6,143 nucleotides of DNA from JAZRYE01 sp045600585 (GCA_045600585.1 JAZRYE010000028.1:1-6143), one strand, 5' to 3'; shown: positions 1 through 5,436, numbered from the stretch's first letter. Program-made: numbers and translations. Notes: generated from the letters alone by a model not told the origin.

Positions 1-50
1 ATGATTTGTTTGTAAATGCATATAAAATAACAAGTGATATTGAAGGCTAA
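1..50 (+). CDS. C-terminal tail of an upstream gene (partial)
   Basis: Reading from base 3, the frame is open for 15 codons (DLFVNAYKITSDIEG) and ends with TAA at 48-50. The next good start codon, ATG at 54, follows after only 3 bases, and its ribosome binding site (GAAGG, 42-46) lies inside these last codons. That tight spacing is typical of two genes in one operon, which is the main support for calling this a real gene end. The piece is too short to assign a function or family. Confidence 0.5.
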   Translation, partial: DLFVNAYKITSDIEG

Positions 51-53
51 TTT

Positions 54-95
54 ATGAATAAAAATTTTTAAAAAATTATTATAATTTTTGAAGCT
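54..95 (+). other. Probable original start of the secreted-protein gene, interrupted by TAA at codon 6
   Basis: ATG at 54 has a well-placed ribosome binding site (GAAGG at 42-46, 7 bases away) and is in the same frame as the 488-codon gene that follows. The frame reads MNKNF, then TAA (69-71), then KIIIIFEA, then joins M at 96. With one base changed in the TAA (for example to AAA), the product would have a positively charged start and a hydrophobic stretch running to an H-A/D cleavage-like site, like a normal signal peptide. The stop lies in a T5-A6 run (65-75). The ATG at 96 has only a weak GAAG 2 bases upstream. This looks like a nonsense mutation, or a base-calling error in a homopolymer. 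Confidence 0.55.
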
Positions 96-1562
96 ATGCT
101 TATATTATTAGTTTTGTATTTAAAACCATTTTTAATCATTCATGCAGATAATAATTGTATAGAAGGAAACAACCAATTCCAAAATAACCAATTATTATAT
201 CCCGGATATATAAAATTTCATAAAACATTAACAAAAAATAGTAATTATGATGGTACATTTAGACTAGAATTACTTAATAGAACTACAGGTATTAATTTTG
301 TTTTTGAGCCTAATTATAATAATGTTGACATCTATACGCCAAACGGGAAAACAGTTCAAGCATATGAGATAGTTGATGAATTTCCTAATTGGTTTATTGA
401 ACAGGAAAATAATTGGTACAATAATATATATTCAAATGCTATTTATATTTCGTCAACTACTTTATCTTATAACTGCCACTCGTATGCATGGTATAAACAA
501 AGCTCTTCTAATAGTTACTGGATAGATTATCCTGAAATGTATTATTCAGTTAATGATCAATCATTTTACGAAGTAAATACACCTAGAATAGGAGATATAA
601 TTTGTTATTATAATATAGATGGCGAGAATTTACATTCTGGTATTGTTGTTGATTATGATCCTACAATTGAAATTAATAATATTTGTGAAAATGCTAATCA
701 AGTGACTGTCATATCTAAATGGGGATATGCAGGACTATATGAGCATAAAGGAGATGAATGTCCATATACGGCATACTCGCCAGAATATTCTAACTATAAT
801 TATCAGTATCTTTTTGCTTCAGAAATAAAATTTTATCGTCCTAGGACTAATGCGTCTTATATTTTATCAAATAATTCGCCCACAATTAATGAGTTTTTAA
901 TTGTTCCTACTAATCATCAAATAACTGATGAATATGAAATGTATGAATTAAATGTTAATTATAGTACAGATTACGAAATCGAAGTTAGTTCAAATTACGC
1001 ATTAGATGTAAGACTATATGATGAACATATGCAACTAATAACTATCGATGATTTAAATGCAAGTTCAAATAGAGAACATTTCATAAAAACTCTAACAAAT
1101 AATAAGAGATATTATTTACGTGTTGCTTATGATGATTCATCACAAATAGGTACAATTACAACGTCTATTAGTAGACATACACAGCATAGTTATGATGACC
1201 ATTATGTATGGACTAGTTTAACTAATCATAAATCATATTGTAATTGCGGAAGTTATATTAATAGCCCTCATGTAGTATCATCTAGTGCTTACCTAAGTGG
1301 ACTTCCATCAGTACCTTGTTTATTATGTCATGGTTTAGCTAGTGTATCGCAAATCATTCATCAAAGCATTGAAGATTATCCATATACACCAAATGGTAGT
1401 TTCATACTGCCAAATGGAGTAATAGTATTAGTAGATGAAGATATTGAAGCATACTTAAATGGAACATTAGTATTTGTAAATGGTGGATTAATGGCAAATA
1501 GCGATAATATAAATATCCCAAATCATTATGCAATAAAGAAAAAAGAGACTTATCTTGAATAG
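96..1562 (+). CDS. Secreted CHAP/NlpC-like protein with Cys/His-rich C-terminal module; 5' end possibly truncated
   Basis: The 488-residue product opens with a hydrophobic segment (residues 1-17, ending in IIHA before DNN) that resembles a signal peptide lacking its charged start. Residues about 120-250 look like a papain-fold CHAP/NlpC-type domain: a Cys in YNCHSYAW (C127), then GDIICYY and LHSGIVV (H180), then ISKWG (W209). Such domains usually cut peptidoglycan amide bonds, but the third catalytic residue is not clear, so activity is unproven. Residues about 262-360 look like a beta-rich PPC-type domain (YYLRVAY near 339-345). Residues 361-412 are rich in His and Cys (YCNCG at 381-385, CLLC at 408-411), suggesting a small metal-binding ribbon. 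A conserved-looking tail with PNGSFILPNG follows (residues 432-441). It lies 3 bp behind an upstream gene if read from ATG 54. The call is by motif shape only. Confidence 0.8.
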   Translation: MLILLVLYLKPFLIIHADNNCIEGNNQFQNNQLLYPGYIKFHKTLTKNSNYDGTFRLELLNRTTGINFVFEPNYNNVDIYTPNGKTVQAYEIVDEFPNWFIEQENNWYNNIYSNAIYISSTTLSYNCHSYAWYKQSSSNSYWIDYPEMYYSVNDQSFYEVNTPRIGDIICYYNIDGENLHSGIVVDYDPTIEINNICENANQVTVISKWGYAGLYEHKGDECPYTAYSPEYSNYNYQYLFASEIKFYRPRTNASYILSNNSPTINEFLIVPTNHQITDEYEMYELNVNYSTDYEIEVSSNYALDVRLYDEHMQLITIDDLNASSNREHFIKTLTNNKRYYLRVAYDDSSQIGTITTSISRHTQHSYDDHYVWTSLTNHKSYCNCGSYINSPHVVSSSAYLSGLPSVPCLLCHGLASVSQIIHQSIEDYPYTPNGSFILPNGVIVLVDEDIEAYLNGTLVFVNGGLMANSDNINIPNHYAIKKKETYLE

Positions 1563-1942
1563 CAGTATTTATAATTAGGGTTCAATGTGTATAAAATACA
1601 TATGTTTTAATATTTTGACAATTAAAAATAATCGAGGGCCTAAATGCCCTTAAAGAACATGCATGTGAAATAGATTCTAATAGAAAATACTCATAATAGA
1701 ACCTTTTATTATGGGTTAACATACATTTATTTATATGTGTTATTACATTTAGTATAATTAAAAGGGCAATAATATATTTAATTTAATAGGTAGAATGATT
1801 ATGTAGTATTATAATAAATGTAGAAATCCTTTATTAAAGTGTGAGGCCTATTTTATGTGTGTTCAAAACCGCAACAAATATAAATACTCCAAAAAATAGA
1901 ATGCCTTATAGTCCTTTTAAATAGGGATTAAATGTCAGAATA
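1563..1942 (+). other. AT-rich intergenic region, no gene seen
   Basis: No frame here has a ribosome binding site with a plausible product. It holds several weak inverted repeats: AGGGC/GCCCT (1635-1639 with 1646-1650), a perfect 10-bp palindrome ACATGCATGT (1657-1666), and CATAATA/TATTATG (1692-1698 with 1707-1713). A TTGACA sits at 1615-1620 without a good -10, and TATAAT-like boxes occur near 1752 and 1810 without good -35 partners. The left end of the mobile region could lie here, because the gene to the left looks like host DNA and everything to the right looks like mobile DNA. No end sequence could be identified. Confidence 0.4.
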
Positions 1943-1975
1943 GGTACAATCTAAATGGTTGTGCCTTTTTCTTTT
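1943..1975 (+). terminator. Rho-independent terminator or attenuator ahead of the XRE regulator
   Basis: GGTACAA (1943-1949) pairs with TTGTGCC (1959-1965), giving 7 bp with one T-G wobble and a 9-base loop. It is followed by TTTTTCTTTT (1966-1975). It could end transcripts from the secreted-protein operon, although it is 380 bases beyond that gene. The regulator's ribosome binding site begins at 1999, which leaves no room for a full promoter after the T run, so the regulator transcript probably passes through this hairpin. Confidence 0.6.
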
Positions 1976-2011
1976 GCCTTTAGAGGTAATATACATCCAG
2001 GAGGTGAGATC

Positions 2012-2299
2012 ATGACAAAGACTAAGAATCCTAGAGTATTTTTGAAAAGATACTATTTGATTAATAAACGTGCTTATCTAGGCTTTTCTCAATTAACAGT
2101 TGCCAAGAGAATGGGAATGGCACTATGTACTTATAATCAAATTGAGAATGGTAAACTTGGAAATTTAATGAACGCCTATTGGTTAGAAAAATTAGCTGAT
2201 GCTTTAAATACACCAATTGGAGATATAGTTCGTTTAGAATCCGATTACTTTGTTAAGTACTTAAAAGTCAATAAAATCAATAGAGATTATTTAATCTAG
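2012..2299 (+). CDS. XRE/Cro-CI family helix-turn-helix regulator, 95 residues
   Basis: The start at 2012 is chosen because a near-perfect ribosome binding site (AGGAGGTGA, 1999-2007) sits just before it; the longer frame from 1955 starts inside a terminator hairpin. Residues about 23-73 form a Cro/CI-type DNA-binding domain: GFSQLTVAKRMGM leads into CTYNQIENGK, the usual recognition-helix and turn pattern, followed by LEKLADALNTPIGDIV. The N-terminus is basic (TKTKNPRVFLKRYY), and the tail after residue 75 is short and charged, with no sensor domain. It converges on the recombinase operon and shares its terminator. Such regulators commonly control excision or expression in mobile elements; its target here is unknown, but the palindrome ahead of the 70-residue gene is a candidate. 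Confidence 0.85.
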   Translation: MTKTKNPRVFLKRYYLINKRAYLGFSQLTVAKRMGMALCTYNQIENGKLGNLMNAYWLEKLADALNTPIGDIVRLESDYFVKYLKVNKINRDYLI

Positions 2300-2301
2300 A
2301 C

Positions 2302-2349
2302 AAAGAAAAAGAGTAGTCATTTTGTTAGTGGCTACTCAATTTTGTTCTT
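2302..2349. terminator. Bidirectional terminator between the regulator and recombinase genes
   Basis: GAGTAGTCA (2311-2319) pairs with TGGCTACTC (2329-2337), a 9-bp stem with one wobble pair and a 9-base loop. On the plus strand it is followed by AATTTTGTTCTT; on the minus strand it is followed by TTTTTCTTTG. It therefore fits as the terminator for both converging genes, starting 11 bases after the regulator's stop codon and overlapping the recombinase stop by two bases. Confidence 0.8.
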
Positions 2350-3967
2350 AGTCAATTGATCCAATGAAATTATAAATAACTTTGATTTTTTGAACTCTAT
2401 GTCCATCAACCTTTTCAGGTGCATATACAAGAACCTTTTTAATAAATGCTCTTATGATTTCACAATCTAGTTCTTGGACTTCAGTATATTTCTTGCAGTA
2501 ATTTATAAATGTTTCTGCTCCATTATTTTCATTGGAACTATCACTTAATTGTTTTTTGATTTCATTAATTCTAGATTTAAGTGTTTCTTGCTCATTTTCA
2601 TAATTAGCAGACATTTGAATGAATCTATCAGCTGAAATAACGCCTTCAAGTTTGTCTTCATAAAGGCTCTGAATAATGGAATCTAGTTTATGTATTCTAG
2701 CATTTGAAATTTCTAGTTCTTTGGTAAGTTCCTTATTTGCCTTTGTGTTTTCCTCTTTAGAATGAGATGTAACTAGATTAATAAATTCATCTTCATTTTC
2801 TCTAACAATAGTTGTAACTCTTCTTAAATCATCTAGGATTAATTCCTCAAGAACTGTGTTTTTAATTTGGTGGGAACTACAAGTTTGTTTACTTTTCTTC
2901 CTGTAAGATGCACAAACCATATATTCTTGTTCATGAGTCCAATCTTTGCCTCTAACTTGATACATTTTTGCTCCACAATCAGCACAATAAACTAGACCAG
3001 ATAATAATGGCATTTCACCCATATTGGTTCTAACTCTCCTTCCTTTTCTGATGTTTTGGACTATGTTAAATGTATTTTCATCAATAATAGGTTCGTGAGT
3101 GTTTTTGAAAATCATCCAATTTTCTTTATCGTTCCATAGGTATTTTTTAGATTTATAAGATTTCTTATAGGTTCTAAAGTTAACTGTATCACCGATATAT
3201 TCTTGCCTATCAAGAAAGTAGGAAATTGTAGCTGGATTCCAATAATAATCATCGGAGTCTTTACAAGCGGTCGAAGGATTATTAATTCCTTTATGTTTGA
3301 AATAGGCAACTGGAGATAAGATATGTTCGTCTTTTAATATGTCTGAAATTTGAGAAGGACCATAGCCCTTAACACATAAGTCGAATATTTCTCTTACAAC
3401 CTTAGCTGCATCTTCATCAATTATCCAATGGTTCTTGTCATTAGGATCTTTCATATATCCATATGGTGCATTAGTGGTTAGATGTTTACCTGATTCACCT
3501 TTTGCCTTAACAACTGCTTTAATCTTCTTTGAAGTATCCTTGGCATACCATTCGTTTATGATGTTTAGAAAAGGAGTGAAGTCACTTTCTTGTTTTGTAG
3601 CTGAATCAACTCCATTATTGATTGCTATAAATCTAATATCGTTATCAGGAAAGAGTATCTCGGTGTAATAACCAACCCTTAAATAATCTCTACCAAGTCG
3701 ACTCATATCTTTGACAATGATGGTTCCGATAATGCCTTTATTGACTTTATCGATTAGTCTTTGCCAATCAGGTCTATCAAAGTTAGTACCTGAGAATCCA
3801 TCATCAACAAAGAACTCGGTATTTATAAAACCGTTATCATCAGCATATTTCTTTAAGATTTGTTTTTGATGAATAATAGAGTTTGAATCACCTTGTAGCT
3901 CGTCATCACGAGAAAGACGGCAATAAAGTGCAGTTATATTATTCTTTGGTTCAATAGCTTGTAACAT
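2348..3967 (-). CDS. Large serine recombinase, TndX/TnpX type
   Basis: This 539-residue enzyme belongs to the large serine recombinases, which cut and rejoin DNA at attachment sites to excise and insert mobile elements. The resolvase-like catalytic domain spans about residues 11-150: YCRLSRDD gives the nucleophile S19 with R17, and KDMSRLGRDYL carries R90 and R93. The recombinase domain follows at about 165-305, then a zinc-ribbon domain with CADC (C328, C331), C352 and C363, a charged coiled-coil region at about 400-475, and a C-terminal block ending KIKVIYNFIG like the DUF4368 tail of TndX-like proteins. The length is close to Tn5397 TndX, and all expected parts are present. The start at 3967 has an AAAGGAGG site about 8 bases upstream. 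It is the last gene of a minus-strand operon after the 70-residue gene (24-bp gap). Confidence 0.95.
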   Translation of the reverse strand: MLQAIEPKNNITALYCRLSRDDELQGDSNSIIHQKQILKKYADDNGFINTEFFVDDGFSGTNFDRPDWQRLIDKVNKGIIGTIIVKDMSRLGRDYLRVGYYTEILFPDNDIRFIAINNGVDSATKQESDFTPFLNIINEWYAKDTSKKIKAVVKAKGESGKHLTTNAPYGYMKDPNDKNHWIIDEDAAKVVREIFDLCVKGYGPSQISDILKDEHILSPVAYFKHKGINNPSTACKDSDDYYWNPATISYFLDRQEYIGDTVNFRTYKKSYKSKKYLWNDKENWMIFKNTHEPIIDENTFNIVQNIRKGRRVRTNMGEMPLLSGLVYCADCGAKMYQVRGKDWTHEQEYMVCASYRKKSKQTCSSHQIKNTVLEELILDDLRRVTTIVRENEDEFINLVTSHSKEENTKANKELTKELEISNARIHKLDSIIQSLYEDKLEGVISADRFIQMSANYENEQETLKSRINEIKKQLSDSSNENNGAETFINYCKKYTEVQELDCEIIRAFIKKVLVYAPEKVDGHRVQKIKVIYNFIGSID

Positions 3968-3991
3968 TTAAATTGCCTCCTTTCTTGTGCC

Positions 3992-4204
3992 TTATAATTC
4001 TTTGCCATCGGCTCCTAGAATTTTAATAGAATCAATAGTTCCATTATCGAATAATTCTAGAATGTAAGTGATGGCTTTTTCTTTGCTCCAACCAAGTGAA
4101 TCAATGTAATATTTTTCTAAATGTTTGATGCCACTTAAGTTGGTATTTGTTTCTTTGCATTTAAGTGCCAATGCCTGTTCTAAAACCTTTAAATTTTTAC
4201 CCAT
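3992..4204 (-). CDS. Conserved-looking small protein of unknown function, 70 residues
   Basis: I do not recognise this family. The product is soluble and charged, with no membrane segment. It is probably mostly helical: a basic N-terminus (MGKNLKVLEQALALKCK), a middle helix (SGIKHLEKYYIDSLGW), and SKEKAITYILELFDNG before a short tail ending GADGKEL. The start has a GGAGG site (4213-4217) 8 bases away. It sits between the tnpW-like gene (58 bp before it) and the recombinase (24 bp after it), in the same direction, so it is probably co-transcribed with them. An accessory role in recombination or its control is a guess from position alone. Its upstream sequence carries an operator-like palindrome and a hairpin that overlaps the ribosome binding site. 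Confidence 0.8.
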   Translation of the reverse strand: MGKNLKVLEQALALKCKETNTNLSGIKHLEKYYIDSLGWSKEKAITYILELFDNGTIDSIKILGADGKEL

Positions 4205-4207
4205 TTA

Positions 4208-4237
4208 ACATACCTCCAATTTGGTATGTATATACAT
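4208..4237 (-). promoter_or_regulatory. Operator-like palindrome and SD-masking hairpin before the 70-residue gene
   Basis: ATGTATATACAT (4226-4237) is a perfect 12-bp palindrome. Overlapping it, GGTATGT (4223-4229) is the inverted copy of ACATACC (4208-4214), with an 8-base spacer. On the minus-strand transcript this forms a 7-bp hairpin whose loop and 3' arm contain the ribosome binding site GGAGG. It could be a repressor binding site, a translation control, or both. No matching good promoter was found beside it. Confidence 0.5.
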
Positions 4238-4262
4238 CACTCTAAAGGGCATTTATATCAAG

Positions 4263-4427
4263 TTATGTTGATACAATTTCTGGTGGTTTTGTTGCATCTT
4301 CCAAGTTATTTAAAATTAGTCTTTTGATAGTTTCTTTGATTACCTTTTCTTCATCCTTTGTAGGCGTAATAGACTCAACAATGTAAGTTGTTCCTTTAAT
4401 TTCTTTAGTGGTTGTGTAATTGCTCAT
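4263..4427 (-). CDS. tnpW: TnpW-like small transposon-encoded protein, 54 residues
   Basis: This 54-residue protein has the pattern of the TnpW family of Tn4451-like elements. It begins MSNYTTTKEIKGTTYIVES, a beta-rich core with the typical KEIKGTTYIVE stretch, followed by a charged helix (DEEKVIKETIKRLILNN). TnpW is known as a small protein encoded next to large serine recombinases; its biochemical role is not established, so none is assigned. The start at 4427 is preceded by only a weak GGAAA site. It is the first clear gene of the minus-strand operon ending in the recombinase. Its start overlaps the end of a possible upstream small frame by 23 bases. The family call comes from memory of the pattern. 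Confidence 0.75.
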   Translation of the reverse strand: MSNYTTTKEIKGTTYIVESITPTKDEEKVIKETIKRLILNNLEDATKPPEIVST

Positions 4428-4530
4428 AGATTTCCAATATTTGGCACCATAGTTGGTCCTGGTCCGATTTTTTAAGCAAACTTGATAAATTAACCCAGGT
4501 GCCTAAAACCAATCGGTAACGAACCAAAAT
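4405..4530 (-). CDS. Possible small gene or gene remnant overlapping the tnpW start
   Basis: One minus-strand frame is open from just after a TGA at 4548-4546 to TAA at 4407-4405. It reads about 46 codons of protein-like sequence: VRYRLVLGTWVNLSSLLKK, then SDQDQLWCQILEIYEQLHNH. It has no ATG. The only starts available are ATT at 4530 or TTG at 4527, 10 and 13 bases after an AAAGGA site (4546-4541). The sequence looks more like real protein than chance, with helical stretches and rare Trp, but it overlaps tnpW by 23 bases and matches no family I know. It may be a translationally coupled leader gene, the end of a broken gene, or chance. Confidence 0.25.
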   Translation of the reverse strand: MLVRYRLVLGTWVNLSSLLKKSDQDQLWCQILEIYEQLHNH

Positions 4531-4719
4531 GGGCTCATCTTCCTTTCAACTTACAAATGGGTAAGAATCTAGGTAGCTGCCAAAAATTGAAGAAAAATAT
4601 TTTTAACACTTTTTACACTAACCAAAACCATATAGGCATTTAGAGCTGGCAGTAGTTCTGGCATTTTAAACTTTCAAACTTTCTTTTGTTTTCTTTGCCT
4701 TGCTCCTCGCACGATCTAG

Positions 4720-4794
4720 CTGGCAAATTGGCATTGGCAAATAGGGTATATATATAAATATACCCTATTTGTCCAATGACCGAATTGATGCCAG
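4720..4794. repeat. Large imperfect palindrome, 32-bp stem with all bulges on one arm
   Basis: The left arm (4720-4751) pairs completely with the right arm (4758-4794) around a 6-base AT loop. The innermost block CAAATAGGGTATAT pairs over 14 bp. Moving outward come CATTGG (6 bp), GG (2 bp), AATT (4 bp) and CTGGCA (6 bp). The right arm carries unpaired bases at each junction: T4772, A4779, one base at 4782, and 4787-4788. There is no T run on either side, so this is not an ordinary terminator. It could be a single-strand-DNA hairpin, an origin or oriT-like site, or a structured RNA. Confidence 0.8.
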
Positions 4795-4839
4795 TTCTAG
4801 AGTATAGATTTTCCTAAAATTTACCAAAATTCCTGGCAT

Positions 4840-4870
4840 TGGCAGAAAGGAAGATTTCTCCTATTTGCCA
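4840..4870. repeat. Weak hairpin between the two large ones
   Basis: TGGCAGAAA (4840-4848) can pair with TTTC (4855-4858) and, past a 7-base bulge, with TGCCA (4866-4870). It is weaker than its neighbours and is listed because it repeats the same plan, with TGGCA on the left and TGCCA on the right. Confidence 0.35.
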
Positions 4871-4871
4871 C

Positions 4872-4915
4872 TTTTGGCAAAAACTGGCATTTTTCCTTTT
4901 TGCCAGTTGCCAAAA
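4872..4915. repeat. Second large inverted repeat, 15 bp with a 3-base bulge
   Basis: TTTTGGCAA (4872-4880) pairs with TTGCCAAAA (4907-4915), and CTGGCA (4884-4889) pairs with TGCCAG (4901-4906). Three extra A bases (4881-4883) bulge from the left arm, and the loop is 11 bases and T-rich. As in the large palindrome, bulged bases lie on one arm only and the stem contains TGGCA blocks. The right flank (CCTATTTACC) is not a T run, so this is not a normal terminator. Confidence 0.7.
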
Positions 4916-5067
4916 CCTATTTACCAAGTAGTAAAAAACATAAAACTAGAATCAATAAAGTCAGCAAAAACTAACTAGTTGAAAATTATAATGAAGTGGT
5001 AAGTATAAAGTAGACACCTAGGTATTAAGTCTATGTTGTTGTAGAGTAAAAACGAAAGGAGCTACTT

Positions 5068-5436
5068 ATGCAGAAATATACAAAAGAAGAAATGATGGCT
5101 ATAGGTCGAGAAATCTATGACCATTATTTAACTATTGCCCAAGCTGCAGAAAAATATTGTATTAATTACTATACTGCTCGTGATTATTATCGTATGTATC
5201 GAGACAATTTTAATCTGCCGGCAATCGAAGCTGCTAAACCGGCAAAAGGTAAGAAAATAATTAATAAAGATGGAAAACCAAGTTTTTATGAACTTCATGA
5301 GCTTAGTAAAAATCAACTTATTGAAGAGGTTATAAAGGCTAGAATTGGAGAAGAACGAGCAAAAAAAGGATACGAAGTGAAAGGGGATGGTCAAACAAAG
5401 GAATACATTATTTTAAAGAAAGAGAATTTGAAGTAA
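5068..5436 (+). CDS. IS3-family transposase OrfA (helix-turn-helix, DNA-binding part)
   Basis: OrfA is 122 residues. Residues about 3-48 form a helix-turn-helix (KEEMMAIGREIYDHYLTIAQ, then AAEKYCINYYTARDYYRMY) that would bind the element's ends. A lysine-rich linker follows (about 55-70), then a helical region with ELSKNQLIEEVIKARIGEER and a tail GYEVKGDGQTKEYI that I recall from related OrfA proteins. The start has an AAGGAG site (5056-5061) 6 bases upstream. OrfA ends at 5436, overlapping the orfB frame. In this family a -1 ribosomal frameshift near the end of orfA makes the OrfAB fusion transposase. OrfA alone usually acts as a DNA-binding regulator. No damage is seen. Confidence 0.9.
   Translation: MQKYTKEEMMAIGREIYDHYLTIAQAAEKYCINYYTARDYYRMYRDNFNLPAIEAAKPAKGKKIINKDGKPSFYELHELSKNQLIEEVIKARIGEERAKKGYEVKGDGQTKEYIILKKENLK
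5412..5418 (+). promoter_or_regulatory. Candidate -1 ribosomal frameshift site T TTA AAG
   Basis: In the orfA frame the bases read ATT TTA AAG, so T TTA AAG fits the X XXY YYZ slippery pattern. A -1 slip continues as GAA AGA GAA TTT into the orfB frame without a stop. A second candidate, A AAA AAA (5361-5367), also gives an open -1 frame, but it would remove the GYEVKGDGQTKEY stretch from the fusion. No stimulatory structure was worked out. Confidence 0.5.

Larger units (their letters stand above)
4442..4912. repeat. Cluster of TGGCA/TGCCA motifs
   Basis: Fifteen copies of TGGCA or its complement TGCCA start at 4442, 4578, 4647, 4659, 4721, 4729, 4735, 4789, 4834, 4840, 4866, 4875, 4885, 4901 and 4908. 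Thirteen fall within 266 bases; in AT-rich DNA of this length one copy or fewer would be expected. CCTATTTG also recurs at 4764 and 4860, and as CCTATTTA at 4916. Most TGGCA copies lie to the left of TGCCA partners, so they pair into hairpins. No convincing gene covers this stretch. It resembles an iteron-like or processing site; its role is unknown. Confidence 0.75.

Noticed and set aside
1635..1650. AGGGC/GCCCT hairpin as a terminator for the secreted-protein gene
   Set aside because: The stem is only 5 bp and is followed by TAAAG, not a T run.
1955..2011. A longer N-terminus for the XRE regulator starting at ATG 1955
   Set aside because: That ATG lies in the loop of the terminator-like hairpin and has no ribosome binding site, while ATG 2012 has AGGAGGTGA at the right distance and begins at the normal place for the domain.
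3112..3309. 65-codon minus-strand frame
   Set aside because: It lies wholly within the recombinase gene in another frame of the same strand and has no recognisable product.
3435..3668. 77-codon plus-strand frame
   Set aside because: It is antisense to the recombinase catalytic and recombinase domains; the hydrophobic look is a by-product of the opposite strand.
4643..4813. 57-codon open minus-strand frame across the large palindrome
   Set aside because: It is bounded by stops with no ATG and no ribosome binding site, and its sequence is dominated by the palindrome; more likely chance openness in structured DNA.
4442..4912. CRISPR array
   Set aside because: The repeated unit is only five bases, occurs in both orientations and at irregular spacing, and there are no spacers of regular length.
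5128..5394. 88-codon minus-strand frame
   Set aside because: It is antisense to orfA, which has a clear helix-turn-helix and a good ribosome binding site.
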